Origin: Paralithodes platypus
Taxonomy: Eukaryota; Arthropoda; Malacostraca; Decapoda; Lithodidae
Direction: 5' to 3'
DNA length: 64,000 nucleotides
NCBI GenBank assembly: GCA_032716605.1
Contig: CM064569.1
Span: 14,158,538 to 14,222,537, forward strand
In this document: one piece after another, positions 40,529 to 51,774 of the stretch
Numbering within the stretch: position 1 is the first letter of the stretch
Layout: each line of letters starts with the position of its first letter
Program-made: the position numbers and the translations under genes
The notes under the pieces: generated by a model
Told to the model about the DNA's origin: nothing
Databases searched by the model: none
Seen by the model: only the letters and a program-made list of their open reading frames with translations

Positions 40529-40795
40529 ATTCCCGAGAGGGTGGACACGAATGAATCGTTTCCATTTATAGTGTGTGATGGGCATGTGGAATTATATCGT
40601 ACTGCCGAAATGGCTGTGGATATGAATGTATTCTGTAACCAATGGAACTAGCTCAACCATACTGAGGAGGTGCCAGATTCCACATTATTTTGTACAGGCA
40701 TCCTTGAGGTCCTCCAGTGTGTGATACCAACCCTACATCTTCTGACAGGGACGTCACAACAGTCCACTAACGCTAGGTTCCTATTTGACTGATAG
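40529..40795 (+). pseudogene. Unidentified degenerate coding-like stretch
   Basis: One frame is open across about 88 codons apart from a TAG at 40649-40651. It includes FPFIVCDGHVELYRTAEMAV before the stop and TLFCTGILEVLQCVIPTLHL after. It ends at the TTAA of A21. I do not recognise a family; a decayed transposon or host exon is possible, and chance cannot be excluded. Confidence 0.25.
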
Positions 40796-40796
40796 G

Positions 40797-41162
40797 TTAA
40801 GGGGAGATGGGCCGTTTTTCTGGTCCCCTTTCTTCCTCATGTTTAGCCCCATTAGTTTTCAGATTATAAGACGTTCGGCCTATTAGTTTAGCGATTTTAA
40901 GACCTATCGACCCATTTTTGTTATCAATATTAAGACTTTTCGTGATATTTAGGTGTCGATTTTTTCCTGGCGAGCGATAGCGAACCTGTAATTTAAGAAG
41001 AATCGGCCTTCGACCTGGACATTTTTCTATCGACAAATGTACAAATTTATCTTAAAGGGTCTTGGGGGTGTTTTTTAAGTTTGATGGAGGTCTAGGGAGG
41101 AAGCAAATAAAATTATACAAAGTTACATAATGAACAAATAAATACGACCCATCTCTCCTTAT
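40797..41162 (-). mobile_element. Family A TTAA element (A21)
   Basis: Starts TTAAGGGGAGATGGGCCG, has TCCTGGCGAGCGATAGCGAA, and ends ACCCATCTCTCCTTAT. Confidence 0.88.
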
Positions 41163-41307
41163 AGCTATAGGTATAGGGAGTCTGAGGAGACTGCCCATCC
41201 GTCTCCTGCCTCTCTGCATTGTAATTTGAACACGGATCTACTGCACCTCTGATGTCCACCATTGAATAGAGGGGTTTGGAGACCATGGGGATGAGTGTCA
41301 AAGACTT

Positions 41308-41542
41308 TTAACCCTTTCACGTTTTTATGATGCAGAGGTTGCCAGATTAGCAATAATAAATAGAGTTATCTCACTCTTATAATTACCTCTCCAAAATGAG
41401 TTTTCTGCCCACAGCTAACTCAAAGACAACTGCAGAGGTTGAAGTAACTAAACTAAAGGTTTCTAAATACCCCTGATGGTAACAAAGGCTTTAAAGTATA
41501 CCTAATAGGCTCAAAATTGCGTCAAAAACGTGAGAGGGTTAA
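41308..41542 (+). mobile_element. Family C-like TTAACCC element, divergent body (C10)
   Basis: Starts TTAACCCTTTCACGTTTTT, ends AAAACGTGAGAGGGTTAA: inverted ends of about 18 bp. The interior (ACTAAAGGTTTCTAAATACC) does not match other C copies, so this may be a separate family with the same target. Confidence 0.7.
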
Positions 41543-41865
41543 GGGGGTAGTGCTTGGGTTTTGGGCCATATATTTATTTATTAATATATTTTTGAGTTTC
41601 TTCGCTAAACCTCCATTAAGCTTAGAAAACCATCCCCTAGATCCCCTTTCAAAGGCCGGTTCCTTCTAAAATTAGAGGCTCGCTTTCAATCGCCAGGAAA
41701 AAATCGACATCTAAAGGGCATGAAAGGTCTTCATATTGACAAAACAATGAGGCGAAAGGTCTCAAAATCGCCAAACTAACGGAATGAACGTCTTAAAACC
41801 TTAACACTAATATGCTAAACATGAGGGAGAAGGGGGTCCATAAAAAGCGAGTACTACCCCCTTAA
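41539..41865 (+). mobile_element. Family A TTAA element, central deletion (A22)
   Basis: Begins with the TTAA that ends C10, TTAAGGGGGTAGTGCTTGG, and ends CGAGTACTACCCCCTTAA. The hairpin and half of the GGCCGAAGGCC palindrome are deleted. Confidence 0.9.
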
Positions 41866-41938
41866 CCAGGGGGGATAGAATTCACAGTTTTCTGCTTGAG
41901 AGGTGTGCCCGCTAACCTCTCTCTCTCTCTCTCTCTTT

Positions 41939-41940
<2 letters not shown>

Positions 41941-41974
<34 letters not shown>

Positions 41975-42102
41975 CATGAGCACGTATATACAGCATATGT
42001 GGCAATCAAATGAGGAAACTATAATAACACCAGACGACGATACTGTTGCTACAGTAGAATAATGCTCTTTGAGCAGTATGTATTGCCTTACCAGTGGTTG
42101 TC
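41941..42102 (-). mobile_element. Poly(A) retroposon, minus strand, copy 1
   Basis: A T run of about 34, then GAGCACGTATATACAGCATA, AATCAAATGAGGAAACTATA and GAGCAGTATGTATTGCCTTA. The same words follow the T run at 42623, so on the minus strand these are two copies of an element with a 3' poly(A) tail. Confidence 0.75.
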
Positions 42103-42113
42103 CCCTTATTATT

Positions 42114-42140
42114 ATTATTATTTTATTATTATTATTGAAA
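42114..42140. repeat. (ATT)n microsatellite
   Basis: Short ATT run at the end of the preceding retroposon. Confidence 0.9.
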
Positions 42141-42617
42141 TACCACAGGAACGAAAATTCCTGGGAGCGAAACTTCCACCCCAACGAGATCCCTCTCTTT
42201 CTACCACCTCCCTCCACATGTTACACGTCTCGTTAATCACAGTCTTCTAATATACAAATCACATTTCCTTACCCCCTGACATTCTTGAAATACCCACTAA
42301 GTATATTTAATTAGATACCAACCATGCAGACTATAATACGTTCGTTGTGTGTGGGTACGAGGCGATCTCAAGACACCTTAGCTCCCAGTGCACAACGAAC
42401 CCGATCATGATTATGTCCGCCTGTATTAAATTATGTATTATGTTGATTTATACCATTGCCTATTTTTGTAATAATTGTATTCAGCTAACTATGATCTCAA
42501 TAATCATTGATGTAATGAAAATATGAATAGTCTCCTCATACGATTGCACTAGTTCTGTAGTGCTATTATTTACAACCTGTCAATTAATAATTCAGTTACT
42601 ACAAGCTTGCTTGCTTG

Positions 42618-42620
<3 letters not shown>
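42141..42620. other. No gene seen
   Basis: Unique AT-rich sequence; (GCTT)4 lies at 42605-42622 just before the next T run. Confidence 0.5.
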
Positions 42621-42622
<2 letters not shown>

Positions 42623-42672
<50 letters not shown>

Positions 42673-42852
42673 GAAATACGTATATACAGACCATGTGACA
42701 ATTAAATGAGGAAACTATAATAACGCATCTGAATAATGCCAACCTGACTTATAAACACAAATATGAATGTAACCAGACGACGATGCTGTTGTTTCAGTGG
42801 AATAATGGCTCTTTGAGCAGTATGTATCGCCTTACTAGTGGTTGTCCCCTCA
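42623..42852 (-). mobile_element. Poly(A) retroposon, minus strand, copy 2
   Basis: A T run of about 47 followed by ATACGTATATACAGACCATG, ATTAAATGAGGAAACTATAA and TTTGAGCAGTATGTATCGCC. It has about 60 bp (around 42728-42770) absent from copy 1. Confidence 0.75.
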
Positions 42853-42899
42853 CAGGATGGGGGGCGCTGCTCAATAAACTCGCCCCTCGGGGCAAAATC

Positions 42900-42904
<5 letters not shown>

Positions 42905-42943
<39 letters not shown>

Positions 42944-43025
42944 CCTTGGCATGCGGGGTGAAAATTTAGGCCTAATCCCTCTCGTAGCGCTCCCCCACTT
43001 ACTCTCACACACACACACACACATA

Positions 43026-43090
<65 letters not shown>
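42905..43090. repeat. Two (CT)n runs with (CA)n between
   Basis: CT at 42905-42940 and 43027-43088, separated by a short unique stretch and ACACAC. Confidence 0.96.
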
Positions 43091-43180
43091 CACATACACA
43101 CACGCTCATTTCAACAACACCACTGCGAAATGATTAATAAAAGTAATAAAGTATCATACACACTGGAATAACTACTGTAT

Positions 43181-43385
43181 AGTTTCATTTCAACTGGCGG
43201 TAAATTGAATCCCTCAGCACCTAATTTATCGATACTTAATGGAAAAATATGAAACTACTATGTGTCTGCATCATATTTAGACCAAGTTTATATAATTATC
43301 ACCAGTTTTAATTACAACATTTTCCAAATATCTGAGAAATCTTTATGGGAACTTTGCAATTTACCGCCAGTTGAAAAGAAACTAG
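43181..43385. mobile_element. TIR element, single copy in window
   Basis: Ends are AGTTTCATTTCAACTGGCGG plus TAAATTG and the complement CAATTTACCGCCAGTTGAAA plus AGAAACT, a terminal inverted repeat of about 26 bp. The AT-rich interior has no open frame of note. Confidence 0.7.
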
Positions 43386-43424
43386 TAATTATGACGATGG
43401 TAAGGAAGTTAATCAATTATTCAA

Positions 43425-43503
43425 TTAAGGGGGAGGTAGTCGCTTTTTCTGGACCTCATTTTTCCTCATGCTTAGACCCATTAGTTTTCAGATTTGATGA
43501 CGT
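43425..43503 (-). mobile_element. Family A fragment running into TTCC array (A23)
   Basis: Starts TTAAGGGGGAGGTAGTCGC and reaches TTTGATGACGTTC, where the family continues GTTCC; here TTCC repeats begin instead. Confidence 0.85.
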
Positions 43504-45253
43504 TCCTTCCTTCCTTCCTTCCTTCCTTCCTCCCTGCTTCCTTTCTTCTATTCCAATTTATCTCTTCTCTCCTCCTTCCTTCCTTCCTCCCTTCCTTCCT
43601 TCCTTCCTTCCTTCCTTCCTTCCTTCTGTCTGCCTTCTCTCTCATTTATTTTCTACTTCTTTCCCCCTTCCTATCTGCTTCCACTATTTTCTTTCCTTCC
43701 TTCCTTTCTCCCCACTTTCTCTCCCATTTCCGCCATGCCCTCCTTTCTCTCCTTCTCTTCCATTTTCGCTCAACTCTCCTATGTCCTTTCTTCCGTCCTC
43801 CTTCATACTTCATCACATTTTCATCTGTCTCTCATCCATCCTCCTGCCTATCTTTCTCTCCCCTTTCCTTTTTCTGCTCATCCTTCCTATTCTCTTTCCT
43901 TAATGCCCTTCTCCGTTCTATCTTCGCTTCCACTTCCTCCCTTCCCTCCTCCTCCCTTATTTTTCCTCCACCTCCTTCCTTCCTTCCCTCCTCCTCCTTC
44001 CTTACTTTTCCTTCCACTCCTGCATTCCTCTCCTTCCTTACTTTTCCTCGCTTCCCTCCTCCTTCCTTACTTTTCATCCACCTCCTTCCTCGCTTCCCTC
44101 CTCCTCCCTTACTTTTCCTTCCTTCCTTCCTTCCTTACCTCCTCCTTCCTTCTTTTCCTCTTCCTCCTCCTTCCTCTACTCTCCTCCTTCCTTCCTTCCT
44201 TCCTTCCTTCCTTCTTTCCTCCCTGCCTTCTTTCTTCTATTCCACTTTTCTCTCTACTCTCCTCCTTCCTTCCTTCCTCCTTTCTTTTATTCCACTTTCT
44301 CTCTACTCTCCTCCTTCCTTCCTTCCTTCCTTCCTTCCTCCTTTCTTCTATTCCACTTTATCTCTACTCTCCTCCTTCCTTCCTCCCTTCCTTCCTTCCT
44401 CCCTTCCTTCCTTCCTCCCTTCCTTCTTTCCTTCCTTCCTTCCTTCCTTCCTTCCTTCCTCCCTGCTTCCTTTCTTCTATTCCAATTTATCTCTACTCTC
44501 CTCCTTCCTTCCTTCCTCCCTTCCTTCCTTCCTTCCTTCCTTCCTTCCTTCCTTCTGTCTGCCTTCTCTCTCATTTATTTTCTACTTCTTTCCCCCTTCC
44601 TATCTGCTTCCACTATTTTCTTTCCTTCCTTCCTTTCTCCCCACTTTCTCTCCCATTTCCGCCATGCCCTCCTTTCTCTCCTTCTCTTCCATTTTCGCTC
44701 AACTCTCCTATGTCCTTTCTTCCGTCCTCCTTCATACTTCATCACATTTTCATCTGTCTCTCATCCATCCTCCTGCCTATCTTTCTCTCCCCTTTCCTTT
44801 TTCTGCTCATCCTTCCTATTCTCTTTCCTTAATGCCCTTCTCCGTTCTATCTTCGCTTCCACTTCCTCCCTTCCCTCCTCCTCCCTTATTTTTCCTCCAC
44901 CTCCTTCCTTCCTTCCCTCCTCCTTCCTTACTTTTCCTCCACCTCCTGCATTCCTCCTCCTTCCTTACTTTTCCTCCACCTCCTTCCTCGCTTCCCTCCT
45001 CCTCCCTTACTTTTCCTTCACCTCCTTCCTGCCTTACCTCCTCCTTCCTTACTTTTCCTCCTCCACCTCCTTCCTTCCTTCCCTCCTCCTTCCTTACTTT
45101 TCCTCCACCTCCTTCCTGCCTTCCCTCCTCCTCCCTTACTTTTCCTCCACCTCCTTCCTTCCTTACCTCCTCCTCCCTTACTTTTCCTCCACCTCCTTCC
45201 TTCCTCCCCTCCTCCTTCCTTACTTTTCCTCCACCTCCTTCCTTCCTTCCTGG
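43503..45253. repeat. (TTCC)n-derived array with 929-bp duplication
   Basis: TTCC-based pyrimidine DNA, 1.75 kb. A non-repetitive block (CTCCCATTTCCGCCATGCCC and onward) occurs at 43735 and 44664, an offset of 929 bp, and similarity extends for at least 440 bp. Open frames up to 597 codons in this region are repeat artefacts. Confidence 0.95.
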
Positions 45254-45474
45254 CTACCCCATCTGTCCGCACTGCTCCGGTATATAAGCTGGGTTTTTGG
45301 AGGCGACATTAATTCCATCTCACGTTTTGGCGATGTAGGGAGCCTTTTCCTCCATACACCTAGCTCACATATCTCTCTTTCCCTCCCTCACACTACAGAA
45401 CTCTCTCCAGGCCCTCTGTATACTCCTTGGTCCTGTACTAGAAGGACAGACAGATACACAAAGAAAATATAAAC

Positions 45475-45477
<3 letters not shown>

Positions 45478-45526
<49 letters not shown>
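45478..45526. repeat. (CA)n microsatellite
   Basis: About 48 bp of CA. Confidence 0.97.
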
Positions 45527-45528
<2 letters not shown>

Positions 45529-45714
45529 AATAGCTAGGATAGGTAGGTGACACACCAACACGTATGATATTATATATTAATAATATAATATTTGTTTGTG
45601 TTATTTTTTGCTACTTAGACCATTTCCTCTAAATTCATTCAAGTTCAATGTTATCCATATTGTCTTACTTCTTCAAAAATTACCTTATCTGAGTGAAGTA
45701 CAGTAACTGGCAAA

Positions 45715-46890
45715 TAATCAGTAACTGGTAATAAACAAACAGTAACTGGCAAAGAATCAGTAACTGGCAAAGAATCAGTAACTGGTAACAAACAAACAGT
45801 AATTGGTAACAAACAAACAGTAACAGACACAAAAACAGTAACAGACAAACAAACAGAAACAAGCCAACAGTAACAGACAAACAAACAGTAACAGACAAAC
45901 AGTAACAGATAAACAAACAGTAACAGACAAACAAACAGTAACAAGCAAACAGTAACAGACAAACAGCAACAGACAAAAAAAACAGTAACAGACAAACAAA
46001 CAGTAACAGACAAACAAACAGTAACAGATAAACAGTAACAAACAAACAGTAACAAACAAACAGCAACAAACAAACAGCAACAATCAAACAGTAACAAACA
46101 AACAGCAACAAACAAACAGTAACACACAAACAGTAACAAACAGCAACAAACAAACAGTAACAAACAAACAGCAACAAACAAACAGTAACACACAAACAGC
46201 AACAAACAAACAGTAACAAACAGCAACAAACAAACAGTATCAAACAAACAGCAACAAACAAACAGTAACACACAAACAGCAACAAACAAACAGTATCAAA
46301 CAAACAGCAACAAACAAACAGTAACACACAAACAGCAACAAACAAACAGCAACAAACAAACAGTAACAAACAAACAGTAACAAACAAACAGCAACAAACA
46401 AACAGTAACAAACAAACAGCAACAAACAAACAGAAACACACAAACTGTAACAAACAGCAACAAACAAACAGTAACAAACAAACAGCAACAAACAAACAGT
46501 AACAAACAAACAGTAACAAACAAACAGCAACAAACAAACAGTAACACACAAACAGCAACAAACAAACAGTAACAAACAAACAGCAACAAACAAACAGTAA
46601 CAAACAAACAGTAACACACAAACAGTAACAAACAAACAGCAACAAACAAACAGTAACAAACAAACAGCAACAAACACACAGTAACAAACAAACAGTAACA
46701 AACAAACAGTAACACACAAACAGCAACAAACAAACAGTAACACACACACAGTAACAAACAAACAGCAACAAACAAACAGCAACAAACAAACAGTAACACA
46801 CAAACAGCAACAAACAAACAGCAACAAACAAGCAGTAACACACAAACAGCAACAAACAAACAGTAACACACAAACAAGCAGTAACAGACA
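45715..46890 (-). repeat. 14-bp minisatellite, about 80 units
   Basis: Units alternate CAAACAAACAGTAA and CAAACAAACAGCAA with ACACACAAACAG variants and, near 45720-45800, longer AACTGGCAAAGAATCAGT forms. 14 is not a multiple of three, so each minus-strand frame reads the same cysteine/leucine/valine peptide (VCLLLFVCYCLF-like); frames of 212-403 codons are artefacts. Confidence 0.96.
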
Positions 46891-47039
46891 AACAAACAGT
46901 ACCATCCAGTGAGAGAGAGGCAGGTGAGGGTTGGGGGGTAAACCACTCTAATGATTTTTTGTCTTTCCTTTTTACATTGACTGAGTTTTTGTGGGCAGGT
47001 GAGAAAAACCTCTGCCCGACCCTCTCCTGTCTTTACTGC

Positions 47040-47370
47040 CTTTTCCTGTCCTGCTTTACCCTGCCTCTTACTACCCTACCCAACCCTACCCTGCTTTATT
47101 CTACATTGTCTTACCCTGTTCCTCCTTACTTTACCTTAACCTGCCTTTTCCTACCCTACCCTACCCAACCCTGCTTTATTCTGCCTTGTCCTACCCAACC
47201 CTGCCTTATTCTACCTTTTCTTACCCTGTTCCTCCTTACCTTACCTTAGTCTGCCTTTTCCTACCCTGCATCTTCCTACCCTGTTCTTCCATACCCTGCT
47301 ATAGTCTGCTTTGATATACCCTGTATCTTCCTCCACTGCTGTTCCATATCCTGCCTTAGCCTGCCTCTCC
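47040..47370 (+). repeat. Degenerate CCTACCCTGC minisatellite
   Basis: Loose units of about 20-40 bp with CTGCCTTTTCCTACCCTGC, GTTCCTCCTTAC and CCCAACCCTGC. Confidence 0.8.
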
Positions 47371-47486
47371 CATATTATAGAAACGGTATATAATCTATGG
47401 AGGAGTACGACGAAAAACGAAGAAAATTGATCCATATTAATAATTATGTAGGAAGAAAAGACTTGGATTACATTTATTAGACATCC

Positions 47487-47701
47487 GTAACCCATCCAGT
47501 ACCAGGAACGACCTTTTCATCATATTGTGGCAACTATTAGACGGTTGTATTCAGCTTAGGAAGGACCTATAGTAATAATCAGGCTTCAAACTATCTCAAC
47601 CAACCCTTTTAACTACCACAGATCCTTCCTAAGCTCTATGTTATCGTATAAATATAGCTAGAATACAATATAAGATACGTCGCTGGTACTCAAAGGGGTA
47701 A
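47487..47701 (+). mobile_element. Family C foldback element (C11)
   Basis: Starts GTAACCCATCCAGTACCAGG and ends GGTACTCAAAGGGGTAA; both terminal T changed to G or lost. Confidence 0.85.
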
Positions 47702-47896
47702 AGTTGGAGGGTGTGTGATAGAGGTGTTGTAATGGTATAATGGAAAGGATAGATGTACTTCCGGTGTTTATCCTGTCTTCCGGATTCACACCACCTTTTG
47801 TCCGACATATTCTCTCGGCAGTTAAGATCAGGAGGACATTTTGTTCAGGTTTTATAACATTACAATCAACAGTTATATGTTATATAAAGATTAGTT

Positions 47897-47984
47897 TCCA
47901 GTTCTGACGTTATTCTTGACTTACAGTGTGCTGACTTAATAATCCAATAGGGTTGATAGCCTCTGAAGTACTAGTTTAACCAAT
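47897..47984 (+). mobile_element. SINE-1, 5' part missing
   Basis: Begins TCCAGTTCTGACGTTATTC and ends GAAGTACTAGTTTAACC; the hairpin head is lost. Confidence 0.75.
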
Positions 47985-48016
47985 ACAAGTTGATCATCGA
48001 TATACTGTCAGGACCA

Positions 48017-48066
48017 AAATACCAAACGAAATTAGCCTGACAAAGCGCCCGTGTAACTAGGCCTTC
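48017..48066 (+). mobile_element. Family D end fragment (D6)
   Basis: GACAAAGCGCCCGTGTAACT then AGGCCTT matches the D right terminus. Confidence 0.5.
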
Positions 48067-48116
48067 AGTCTACTTTTATCTAGAGACTCTATAGTAACAG
48101 AGATCTGTCAACCTCT

Positions 48117-48230
48117 GTATTGATGGTGTAATGGTTAGAGCGTGTAAGTTCTGTATGAGATATCCTAGGTTCGAATCCTGGGAGAATCACATGCTTTCAT
48201 TAATTTAATGTGTGGGTTGGTGTTCAGAAC
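48117..48230 (+). mobile_element. tRNA-like SINE copy
   Basis: A box TGGTGTAATGGTTAGAGCG, B box AGGTTCGAATCCTGG, then CACATGCTTTCATTAATTTA and TGTGTGGGTTGGTG. The acceptor arms do not pair well, so it is a SINE head and not a tRNA gene. Confidence 0.72.
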
Positions 48231-48234
48231 GATG

Positions 48235-48449
48235 TTAACCCATTCAGTACCGGTGCCGTCCTTTGAACTATCTTCTGGCTATTATTTGGCAATTTTATTC
48301 AGTTTCAAAAGGTCCTCCAGCAATTAAAAGGCTTCGAACTATCTCACTTAACCCTTTATAATACCACATATTCCTCTAAAACTGCACAAAACCTTCTAAA
48401 TATGACTTGAATAAAATTAATATGACGTCGCGGGTACAGAAGGGGTTAA
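48235..48449 (+). mobile_element. Family C foldback element (C12)
   Basis: Starts TTAACCCATTCAGTACCGGT and ends CGGGTACAGAAGGGGTTAA. Confidence 0.9.
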
Positions 48450-48456
48450 GTCTAAT

Positions 48457-48675
48457 ATAATAGTCCATCCATTGTAAGTCGGTCAGTAATCCTGAACCGT
48501 AACTGATGTAACTGTAAAGGGCTGGAGCAAAATTATGAACTATAAATTTCCACACCTATTCCCTGGCCGATTCTTCATAAATGCTATAAATATTAATTCG
48601 GTTACTCTAGGTGTATTTTAGTTATGGAGGTTATTGGTCAAACATGTTGGCCTAAATATAATGAATAGACTATAG
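48457..48675. mobile_element. Family E TA element, divergent (E6)
   Basis: Starts AATAGTCCATCCATTGTAAG and ends AATATAATGAATAGACTATA. Central TTCCACACCTATTCCCTGGC is shared with E4 and E5. Confidence 0.78.
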
Positions 48676-48689
48676 TGCCTCTGGTGTAA

Positions 48690-48886
48690 TTAAGGGGAGA
48701 TTTTCACTTGTGAGTTTTTCTCGTACCTCTTTCTTCCTTATGTTTAGCCTCATTAATTTCGAAATATTAAGACGTTCGCCCTATTAGTTTAACGATGTTA
48801 AGACCTGTCGGCCCATTCCTGTCAATTTTTAGATCTTTCGTGCCATTGTGGTGTCGATTTTTTCCTGGCGAGCGATAGCTCGTCAC
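48690..48886 (-). mobile_element. Family A fragment, right half lost (A24)
   Basis: Starts TTAAGGGGAGATTTTCAC and stops inside the core at CCTGGCGAGCGATAGCTCG. Confidence 0.83.
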
Positions 48887-49093
48887 TGTACATATATACT
48901 GTATAATAAACACTCTGTATGTATGGTACTGGATTTATAGTATGGGCTTTGAAATCATATTCTACATGATTAGAAATACAATATAATCCTGTTGTTTGAT
49001 AATTGCGACACTAAAATGTCTTCCAAATAACGAGATGGGCTAGCTATCTTACTCATATCTCTAGCTTGTCCATAACCTTCTTATATATTACTC

Positions 49094-49215
49094 CTTTGTA
49101 TTAATTTGTATTCCTGTGTATTCCTTTGTATTCCTGTTTATTCCTTTGTATTCCTGTATGATGCCTTTGTATTCCTGTGTATTTCTTTGTATTCCTGTGT
49201 ATTCCAGTGTATTCT
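49094..49215 (+). repeat. 20-bp minisatellite
   Basis: TTCCTGTGTATTCCTTTGTA-type units, about six imperfect copies. Confidence 0.88.
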
Positions 49216-49326
49216 ATTGTGCCTCATTGTTCCTACGTTCACTCCTACTTCCTCTCTCCACTCCATTCTCCTACTTACCTCCCACTTTCATCCTTACTTT
49301 CACCTTCCTGTCTTCTCTCCCTCATG

Positions 49327-49712
49327 CAACTCGAGGTAAACTCACTCTTAAACAACTCGAGGTAAACTCACTCTCAAACAACTCGAGGTAAACTCACTCT
49401 TAAACAACTCGAGGTAATCTCACTCTTAAACAACTCGAGGTAAACTCACTCTTAAACAACTCGAGGTAAACTCATTCTCAAACAACTCGAGGTAAACTCA
49501 CTCTTAAACAACTCGAGGTAAACTCACTCTTAAACAACTCGAGGTAAACTCACTCTCAAACAACTCGAGGTAAACTCACTCTTAAACAACTCGAGGTAAA
49601 CTCATTCTCAAACAACTCGAGGTAAACTCATTCTCAAACAACTCGAGCTAAACTCATTCTCAAACAACTCTAGGTAAACTCACTCCCAAACAACTCTAGG
49701 TAAACTCAAGAT
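49327..49712 (+). repeat. 28-bp minisatellite, about fourteen units
   Basis: Unit AACTCGAGGTAAACTCACTC plus TTAAACAA with Cattctc variants; CTCGAG is present in most units. Confidence 0.96.
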
Positions 49713-49999
49713 TAAACTATATTTCGCCCGATCCTCTGTAATTCATACATCATTTCTTCAAACCAATAGATTATCAGTTATGTGTATTTTGCTCTTTCCA
49801 TTTTCTTTACAATTTAGGGGTATCGTATATATTTCCTCGTCTATTCATATCCTTTCTACATTTCCTATTTATCATACTCGCTTAGTCTTTTATCTTTTCC
49901 GACTTATACATATATTATTTTATCCGTATTTCCTCTATGTATCTCTTTTTTCCCTATTCTCATCTAATTATTGGCTTCCTTCCAACGAGTAATGATATC

Positions 50000-50002
<3 letters not shown>

Positions 50003-50090
<88 letters not shown>
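50003..50090. repeat. (CT)n microsatellite
   Basis: About 88 bp of CT. Confidence 0.97.
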
Positions 50091-50093
<3 letters not shown>

Positions 50094-50199
50094 TAATTAA
50101 TCCTATAATGTTAACTTTCCTTCCTAGAATACATAATTTAGTTACGAACTTATATCCTATTTTCCTTATTTATTCAGATATGTCCTCCCTCCACCCTAT

Positions 50200-50372
50200 C
50201 TCCCCCCCCCCCCCCGCCCCCCCCCCGGCTTGTGTATGTCTGTCTCCTCCCCCCCACCCCCCGCCCCCTTCCCTCCATCTGTTTCCATCGACCACCCTCC
50301 CCTATCTCTTTCCTCCCTCATTCCCATATCTCCCTTTTACTCCCCCTCCCCCTCCTCCTATCTCTCTCCTCC
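50200..50372. repeat. C-rich tract
   Basis: Homopolymer C runs and CCCCTCC-type DNA; the same texture resumes at 50516-50690. Confidence 0.9.
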
Positions 50373-50515
50373 CCCTCCTGCTCAAGGGACTGGGGTTCTC
50401 GAAAAGGGGCTCCAGTCCTAAAAATGTACATGGCTTACAGTGTGCTGGCTTAATAATCCAGAAGGGTTGATAGCCTCTGAAGTCCTATTTTAACTAACTA
50501 ACTAACCCTCCTGCT
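50373..50515 (+). mobile_element. SINE-1 with 10-bp target-site duplication
   Basis: Element about 50384-50505 (AAGGGACTGGGGTTCTCG to TAACTAACTAACTAA). CCCTCCTGCT lies at 50373-50382 and 50506-50515. Because the host DNA is C-rich, the insertion borders are very clear. Confidence 0.9.
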
Positions 50516-50766
50516 ATCTGGCTCCTCCCTCATTCCCATATACTCCCCCTTCCCCTATCTAACTCCTCCTCCCATTTTGTCTTCCCCCTCTCCCTCTCCC
50601 CCTTTCCCTCTCTATCTAACTCCTCCGTCTCCCCTTCTTCCCATCTCTCCCCCTACCCCTCCCCCCCCCCCCCCCCCACCCCCTCCCTGTATCTTCATGT
50701 CTGCCATGATCCCACTTTATTGCTGGTGTAGCCTGTTTGTCCCTCCCTCTACCACTCTGTTATATA

Positions 50767-51055
<289 letters not shown>

Positions 51056-51162
51056 AATAACATATTAATATATTATATTATTATATACGAGGCGGGTTAG
51101 GCCTACTGCTCCACCTGGAACTATTAATTAGTCATAAAGGAGGCCTGCCTATAAATTCCTAT

Positions 51163-51480
51163 TTAAGGGGACGCAGTTGGTTTTTCGAGTCCTCCTCTTC
51201 CCTCATGTTTAGCCCTATTAGTTATAAGATTTCAAGACATTCGCCCCATTAGTTTGGCGATTTTCAGACCTTTTGCCTCATTTATTTGCCAATATTAAGA
51301 CCTTTCGTACCATTTAGGTGTCGATTTTTTTCCTGGCGAGCGATAGCGAACCTGTATTTGAAGAGGAATCGGCCTTCAGCCGACATATTTTTCTACCGAA
51401 AAATTTAAAAATTTATATCGAAGGGGGTCTTGTGGGTGCTTTTTAAAGCTTGATAGAGGTTTAGAGAGCAAACTAAACCC
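51163..51480 (-). mobile_element. Family A element, right end lost (A25)
   Basis: Starts TTAAGGGGACGCAGTTGG; core TCCTGGCGAGCGATAGCGAA; stops after GAGCAAACTAAACCCC. Confidence 0.86.
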
Positions 51481-51576
51481 CTTCCTTAAACCATTGAGCC
51501 GAACTAGTTAATTATGCTGCACAATACCGTCTGAGTTCCCTCAATTACCTATAGTGTAAATACCTATAAATTCCTA

Positions 51577-51745
51577 ATAACCCCTTCGTTCCCGGTGACG
51601 TCCTTTTCATTGTAGACGGTTTTATTCAGCTTAGGAAGGACGTCTAACCATTTAAAGGCAACAGACTATCTCGAGTAATCATTTTAGCTACCATATACCC
51701 TTCCTAAGCTTCATCAAATCGTGTAAATGTTTGCTGAAATCATAT
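51577..51745 (+). mobile_element. Family C element, truncated (C13)
   Basis: Left end ATAACCCCTTCGTTCCCGGT; inner GACGGTTTTATTCAGCTTAG and CCTTCCTAAGCTTCATCAAA present; right terminus lost. Confidence 0.75.
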
Positions 51746-51774
51746 AAAGAATACCCCACTTATAAATTCCTATT

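Noticed and set aside
43494..45287. 597-codon plus-strand open frame
   Set aside because: Ser/Phe/Leu/Pro frame from TTCC-type DNA and a duplicated segment; no protein-like composition.
45270..45330. Promoter at TATATAAGC (45281)
   Set aside because: Sits beside a 1.75-kb simple repeat, with no initiator at the expected distance.
45680..46891. 403-codon minus-strand open frame, Cys/Leu/Val-rich
   Set aside because: Product of the 14-bp tandem repeat; all three minus frames give the same peptide.
48117..48195. Functional tRNA gene
   Set aside because: A and B boxes are present, but acceptor strands do not pair; treated as a SINE head.
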